Positions 20,788 to 24,232 of a stretch of DNA of 24,232 nt are shown one piece after another. Origin of the DNA: Croceimicrobium sp965656185 (GTDB lineage Bacteria > Bacteroidota > Bacteroidia > Flavobacteriales > Schleiferiaceae); contig CBFHJH010000021.1 of the NCBI GenBank assembly GCA_965656185.1, positions 1 to 24,232 on the forward strand, read 5' to 3'. The position numbers and the translations under genes are program-made. The notes beneath the pieces were generated by a model, which saw only the letters and a program-made list of their open reading frames with translations, had not been told where the DNA came from and did no database searches. Positions within the stretch are counted from its first letter, which is position 1. Every line of letters begins with the position of its first letter.

Positions 20788-22062
20788 ATGATCAGATTCT
20801 TATGCTTATTGCTCCTATCATTTTCCCTTGGAGCTCAAAATTCTTTAGAATGGAGCTTAGATAGAGTGGATTTTAGCCCTGAGGGTTCTTACTGGAGCAC
20901 TTCGGCAAAAGATATCTCTTTAGAGGATTTTTCCTTCTTAGGCTTTTCAGCTTTAAGCTTTCAAGAGCCGCCGCTGCATATTGAAATTCGATTTCGGAAA
21001 GCTGGTGCTTGGGAAAACTGGCAGGCCTTTGGCAAACAAAGTCATGAAGAGTTGATCACCGACCGGCAAGTTTGGGTCCTAGACCTAATATCCCATAAGA
21101 TAGATGCCTGGCAAATTCGCACTAAAGGAAGGCCAAGCTCAGAACTAAAACTCCGATTATTTATCGCACAAAAAGAGCATGCCCCTAGCAAAGCTTCACC
21201 GTCGAAACCTAATCTCTTAGCTACCCAAATTTGCAGCTGCCCTCAACCGAATTATTGCGATCGTAGCTGTTGGTGCCCCAATGGCGACTGCCCTCCTCCG
21301 ACTGCCTACACACCAACGGTACCTAGCCATTTGATCGTACATCATTCTGCGGGTGGGAATAGCTCAAATAATTACCCAGGCGTGGTTGCTTACTATTGGG
21401 ACTTGCACGTAAACACCAATGGTTGGAGCGATATTGGTTATAATTGGCTCATCGACCCCAATGGACAAATTTATGAAGGCCGGGGTTCTGGTAATACCGG
21501 GGCACACTTCAGCTGCCTTAACTCTGGCACCCTAGGCATTTGCCTTATTGGTGATTACCGCAGTACCCAGCCTAGCACCAACAGTTTACAAGCCCTCTCC
21601 GATTTATTGCTTTACGAATCTTGTTCTAACAACATTGATCCAGCCGATTCTAGTATTCACAATAGCTCCCAATTAGTACTTCGTCATATTTCGGGACATC
21701 GTGATGCAAATCCTGCCAACGTTGGCTGTCCCTCGGGTACGGTTTGCCCAGGCCAAGTAGTGTATGATAAGTTAGATTCTATAGCGATCGCTTTCGCTCA
21801 AGATAACTGCCTACTGCGCGAGCCTGAGTTTGGTCTGGCAGCTGGCCATCATTTTTATCCCGTCCCCAGCCATGGCCTTTTACGTTGTGAGGCTAAAAAC
21901 TCCCCTAGTAAGTTGAGACTCATAGATGGTCAAGGCCGCACTTTTAATTTAAAACCAGGGAATGCAAATGAATGGGATCTCCGTAAATTCGAAGCAGGAT
22001 TCTACACGCTCTTATACCGCCTAAATGACACTGATTACCAGCAAAAAATCAATATTCTATGA
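20788..22062 (+). CDS. N-acetylmuramoyl-L-alanine amidase exported by T9SS
   Basis: The 424-residue product has a signal peptide (about 1-16) and an N-terminal beta domain (about 17-130). A short Cys-rich segment (Cys149, 151, 157, 161, 163, 168) precedes an amidase_2/PGRP-type domain (about 178-335). The domain shows HLIVHHSAGG (zinc His near 185), YNWLIDPNGQIYEGR, GTLGICLIGDY and SGHRDANP (His304), then CPG (Cys320) as the third zinc ligand of PGRP-like amidases. It would cut the bond between muramic acid and the stem peptide. The last about 70 residues (FYPVPSHG...LRLIDGQGR...FEAGFYTLLYR...KINIL) look like a T9SS type A C-terminal sorting domain, so it is probably secreted or surface attached. 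The gene overlaps the ChaN-like gene by 4 nt. Confidence 0.87.
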   Translation: MIRFLCLLLLSFSLGAQNSLEWSLDRVDFSPEGSYWSTSAKDISLEDFSFLGFSALSFQEPPLHIEIRFRKAGAWENWQAFGKQSHEELITDRQVWVLDLISHKIDAWQIRTKGRPSSELKLRLFIAQKEHAPSKASPSKPNLLATQICSCPQPNYCDRSCWCPNGDCPPPTAYTPTVPSHLIVHHSAGGNSSNNYPGVVAYYWDLHVNTNGWSDIGYNWLIDPNGQIYEGRGSGNTGAHFSCLNSGTLGICLIGDYRSTQPSTNSLQALSDLLLYESCSNNIDPADSSIHNSSQLVLRHISGHRDANPANVGCPSGTVCPGQVVYDKLDSIAIAFAQDNCLLREPEFGLAAGHHFYPVPSHGLLRCEAKNSPSKLRLIDGQGRTFNLKPGNANEWDLRKFEAGFYTLLYRLNDTDYQQKINIL

Positions 22063-22913
22063 GACTAGCATTTACAATTTTCTTGGCGATAGTTTTAATT
22101 CCATTAAAAGCCCAAGAACTCCAGGCTTATCAACTCTACGATAAAGAAGGAGAAGCCATTTCATTCGGGGAAATGGTATCCGCCTTGAGTGAAGCCGATG
22201 TAATCCTCTTTGGTGAATTACACAATAATCCCATCAGCCATTGGCTGCAGCACGAGCTTTGCCTCGCTTTATACGATAGTTCACGGACCATGACCTTGGG
22301 GGCAGAAATGTTCGAAGCCGATAATCAAGCCGCTTTGAATCTCTATTTACAAGATAGCCTCAGCCGAAAGGCTTTTGATACCACCGCACGTTTATGGCCT
22401 AATTATAAAACCGATTATTCTATGCTCGTCGATTTTGCCAAGACCCATAAATTGGATTTTATCGCTACCAATATTCCCAGGGTCTACGCCCGACAAGTCT
22501 ATAAAAGTGGCTTGGCTAGTTTAGATAGCCTGAGCGATAGTATTAAGGCCTGGATTGCTCCCTTACCGATCGATTACGACGCTGATCTGCCGGGCTATAA
22601 GGCTATGCTCGAGATGATGAGCGGACACGGTGGTGAAAACCTGCCTAAGGCTCAAGCGATCAAAGATGCCACCATGGCTCACTTTATAGCATTGAACCTA
22701 AAAGAAGATGGGCTATTTATTCACTTTAATGGCGACTATCACTCCAAGGATTTTGAAGGCATCAATTGGTACCTAAAACGTTATAAAGAAGGCCTTAAGA
22801 TCCGTACCATTAGTACTCAGTTGCAAACAAAGGTTAGTCCGGCCGATTCGGTAAGTCTTGGGCATGCCGACTATACCATTGTGGTAGACGAGCAGGTAAC
22901 GACCAGCTATTGA
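22059..22913 (+). CDS. ChaN-family (DUF399) exported protein
   Basis: The 284-residue product has a signal peptide (about 1-18, no lipobox Cys) and the ChaN/DUF399 domain. VILFGELHNNP (about 48-58, with the Glu and His of the Tiki/ChaN-like metal or haem site), LGAEMFEADNQ, and near the C-terminus FIHFNGDYHSKDFEGINWYL are the conserved blocks. ChaN of Campylobacter binds haem and related proteins act in iron uptake; some superfamily members are proteases. Here the gene starts inside the amidase stop (ATGA overlap), so it is expressed together with a secreted wall amidase. It overlaps convergently with recX by 7 nt. Confidence 0.86.
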   Translation: MRLAFTIFLAIVLIPLKAQELQAYQLYDKEGEAISFGEMVSALSEADVILFGELHNNPISHWLQHELCLALYDSSRTMTLGAEMFEADNQAALNLYLQDSLSRKAFDTTARLWPNYKTDYSMLVDFAKTHKLDFIATNIPRVYARQVYKSGLASLDSLSDSIKAWIAPLPIDYDADLPGYKAMLEMMSGHGGENLPKAQAIKDATMAHFIALNLKEDGLFIHFNGDYHSKDFEGINWYLKRYKEGLKIRTISTQLQTKVSPADSVSLGHADYTIVVDEQVTTSY

Positions 22914-23392
22914 TCCTCGGTCAGAGCTTCGATCACTTCCTGCACCAGATCACTCTCATAGCCTCGATTCTGTAAATAGGCCCTTAGCTTAAGCTTACGC
23001 TGAAATTGATCCTTGGCCTTGGTTAAAGGCCAACGCTTTTCGGCTACTTGTTCCAGGTTTTTAAAATACAATTCGGGATCGATCTCAGTAAATGCTTTAC
23101 GCAAGACGTAATCGCTCAGTTGATGCCGGTACAAAGCTTGCTTGATCTTATAGCGACCCCACTTTTTGATCTTGTATTTACCCCTTACGAAAGAACGCGC
23201 AAAGCGTTCCTCGTCTAAAAAACGTTCCTGAATAAGTTCCGAGATCAAGGTGTCTTTTACTTCGGGAATAAGGCCATAGCTCCCGAGTTTATCTGCCACC
23301 TCTCGCTGACTGCGATCACGGTAAAGACAGAAGGCTCGGATCTTTTCCCGCGCTTCATCCAGATCATAGATCTTAGCGGATGACTTGGTCAT
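22907..23392 (-). CDS. recX: Regulatory protein RecX
   Basis: The 161-residue protein matches RecX, which binds RecA filaments and modulates recombination. It consists of small three-helix repeats. AREKIRAFCLYRDRSQREVADKL is a compressed reading of the first repeat (about 13-35), ISELIQERFLDEERFARSFV the second (about 50-69) and KWGRYKIKQALYRHQL the third (about 77-92). The C-terminal repeat has LRAYLQNRGYESDLV. Length is in the usual range. It starts at the stop of the DUF4286 gene (TAATG overlap), so it is translated from the same mRNA. RecA is not in the window. Confidence 0.9.
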   Translation of the reverse strand: MTKSSAKIYDLDEAREKIRAFCLYRDRSQREVADKLGSYGLIPEVKDTLISELIQERFLDEERFARSFVRGKYKIKKWGRYKIKQALYRHQLSDYVLRKAFTEIDPELYFKNLEQVAEKRWPLTKAKDQFQRKLKLRAYLQNRGYESDLVQEVIEALTEDQ

Positions 23393-23706
23393 TAGGCCTG
23401 ATCTTCGTGATCAATCCGTAGAATCGTTCGAAATGCCACGAATTTATCGCGGTAACGCTCCATGTGCTCTGCCTGCAATTTGGGCGCATACATCTCCTGA
23501 TAAAGCCTTAAGGTCTCAAGATCCTTAACCCGATATTGAATGGAATAAGTGATGCCCTGCTCCTCTTCGACCATCACCTGACAAAGACGATTATCGAGAA
23601 ACATTCCGGTTTTCAGCACATCGGGAATATGCACTTCCTTCATCCATTTCAACCAATCTTGATGAACCTCGTTTTCGATATTTACCGTAACATTATAAAT
23701 GTACAT
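23392..23706 (-). CDS. DUF4286 family protein
   Basis: The 104-residue protein has the family's opening MYIYNVTVNIENEVHQDWL and MKEVHIPDVLKTGMF (about 22-36). TYSIQYRV and YAPKLQAEHMERYRDKFVAFRT follow in the second half. It is a small alpha-beta-barrel-like (dimeric ferredoxin-like) cytosolic protein of unknown function, widespread in Bacteroidota. It lies between a TPR protein gene (1-nt gap) and recX (1-nt overlap), one compact operon. Confidence 0.9.
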   Translation of the reverse strand: MYIYNVTVNIENEVHQDWLKWMKEVHIPDVLKTGMFLDNRLCQVMVEEEQGITYSIQYRVKDLETLRLYQEMYAPKLQAEHMERYRDKFVAFRTILRIDHEDQA

Positions 23707-23707
23707 G

Positions 23708-24232
23708 TCAATTAATTAGATCTCCCCGTAAACGTCGGTATGCTTTCCGCGCCTCAGCCCCAAAAAAGCTGTCGCTGTAACGGGTAAAAAGTTGCTCATA
23801 GGCCGCCATGGCCTTCTCATTTTGATATAATTCTTCATGGGCTTTGGCCATGGCATAGAGCGCATCATCGGCCAAGATATCATCGCCATAGCCATCAACT
23901 AGCTTTTGCCAAAGCTCGATCGCTCCTTCAAGATCTCCGCGCCGCGCTTTTATCTTTCCGCGCAACAAGAGCGCTTCATCGGCAATGGGATGTTCAGCAT
24001 AAGCAATATCTAAGATCTCCAATAAAGCTTGGGCCGAATCATATAATTCACGGTAATAGAATAGATCTGCCTTTGCATAGGCCTCTAAAGCATCCGTAGT
24101 CGAATCCAAGGCCATATTATCGGTGATCAATAAAGAGTATTGCATGGCATCATTAGCGATCAGCTTCGAAGTAGACTCTTTTAAAACAGAGAATATTCCT
24201 TGGGCCCATTCAAAGTCTCCCACATAATAAGC
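23708..24232 (-). CDS. Tetratricopeptide repeat protein, C-terminal part (partial)
   Basis: The frame runs off the right edge of the window, so only about 174 C-terminal residues are seen (AYYVGDFEWAQGIFSVLKES at the visible start). There is no start; GTG at 24221-24223 is an internal Val codon. TPR-like helix pairs are visible in ALEAYAKADLFYYRELYDSA, then in DEALLLRGKIKARRGDLEGA and in DDALYAMAKAHEELYQNEKA, ending in the conserved ARKAYRRLRGD. This tail is typical of long exported TPR proteins of Bacteroidota with a chain of repeats. It is probably the first or an early gene of the unit leading into the DUF4286 and recX genes. Confidence 0.85.
   Translation of the reverse strand, partial: AYYVGDFEWAQGIFSVLKESTSKLIANDAMQYSLLITDNMALDSTTDALEAYAKADLFYYRELYDSAQALLEILDIAYAEHPIADEALLLRGKIKARRGDLEGAIELWQKLVDGYGDDILADDALYAMAKAHEELYQNEKAMAAYEQLFTRYSDSFFGAEARKAYRRLRGDLIN

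Noticed and set aside
24221..24223. GTG as the start of the TPR protein
   Set aside because: The frame stays open to the window edge and the residues before the GTG (AYY) continue the repeat pattern, so it is an internal Val codon.
1..24232. CRISPR array, insertion sequence, rRNA, phage genes or riboswitch
   Set aside because: No regularly spaced repeats, transposase or integrase motifs, rRNA sequence or recognisable aptamer was seen.

Overview
The window reads as chromosomal DNA of a member of Bacteroidota, most likely a marine Flavobacteriales-type bacterium. The evidence is a type IX secretion (T9SS) signature (a PorV-like barrel and an amidase with a T9SS-type C-terminal domain), several families largely confined to this phylum (GWxTD protein, DUF4382, DUF4286 and probable DUF4625 proteins), weak ribosome binding sites, and promoter boxes of the phylum-specific form TAnnTTTG. 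The genus cannot be fixed from the sequence alone. Genes are densely packed and mostly housekeeping or cell-envelope genes, with a more accessory-looking left edge.

Layout. 1-700: 3' end of a HigA antitoxin gene, then about 470 bp without a gene that holds a 60-bp direct repeat and a 15-bp perfect inverted repeat. 701-855: tRNA-Ser(UGA) on the minus strand with a readable promoter and terminator. 912-4305: GWxTD protein, lipid A-type acyltransferase and family 2 glycosyltransferase, plus strand. 4456-5244: DUF4382 lipoprotein. 5303-9934 (minus): long-chain acyl-CoA synthetase, a second glycosyltransferase, a YtcJ-like amidohydrolase lipoprotein and a 57-residue membrane protein. 10007-11730 (plus): small membrane protein and class II fumarase. 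11780-12361 (minus): ACP phosphodiesterase-like protein. 12480-14150 (plus): three exported proteins rich in Cys/His motifs, possibly a metal-handling operon. 14241-15213 (minus): PurS and phosphatidylserine synthase. 15269-18115 (plus): PorV-like protein, an Lnt-like membrane protein and threonine aldolase, followed by a decayed exported-protein gene. 18511-20603 (plus): sulfide:quinone oxidoreductase-like flavoprotein, DsrC/TusE-like protein and DsrE2-like protein, a compact sulfur-transfer operon. 20788-22913 (plus): T9SS-exported amidase and ChaN-family protein. 22907-24232 (minus): RecX, DUF4286 protein and the C-terminal part of a TPR protein.

How the parts work together. The most coherent unusual unit is the sulfur cassette. 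An SQR-like enzyme retaining two cysteines could produce persulfide or polysulfide, with DsrE2 and a single-cysteine DsrC-like protein as carriers. No TusA, rhodanese, dsrAB or hdr gene is in view, so the final acceptor is unknown. The second candidate is the 12480-14150 trio, in which a CxxxxxxxxHCxxxC mini-protein, a barrel-like protein with a CDVCGC head and a His-containing lipoprotein are encoded head to tail behind one promoter box. Several -7 boxes lie only 4-7 nt before an ATG, which suggests leaderless or nearly leaderless mRNAs.
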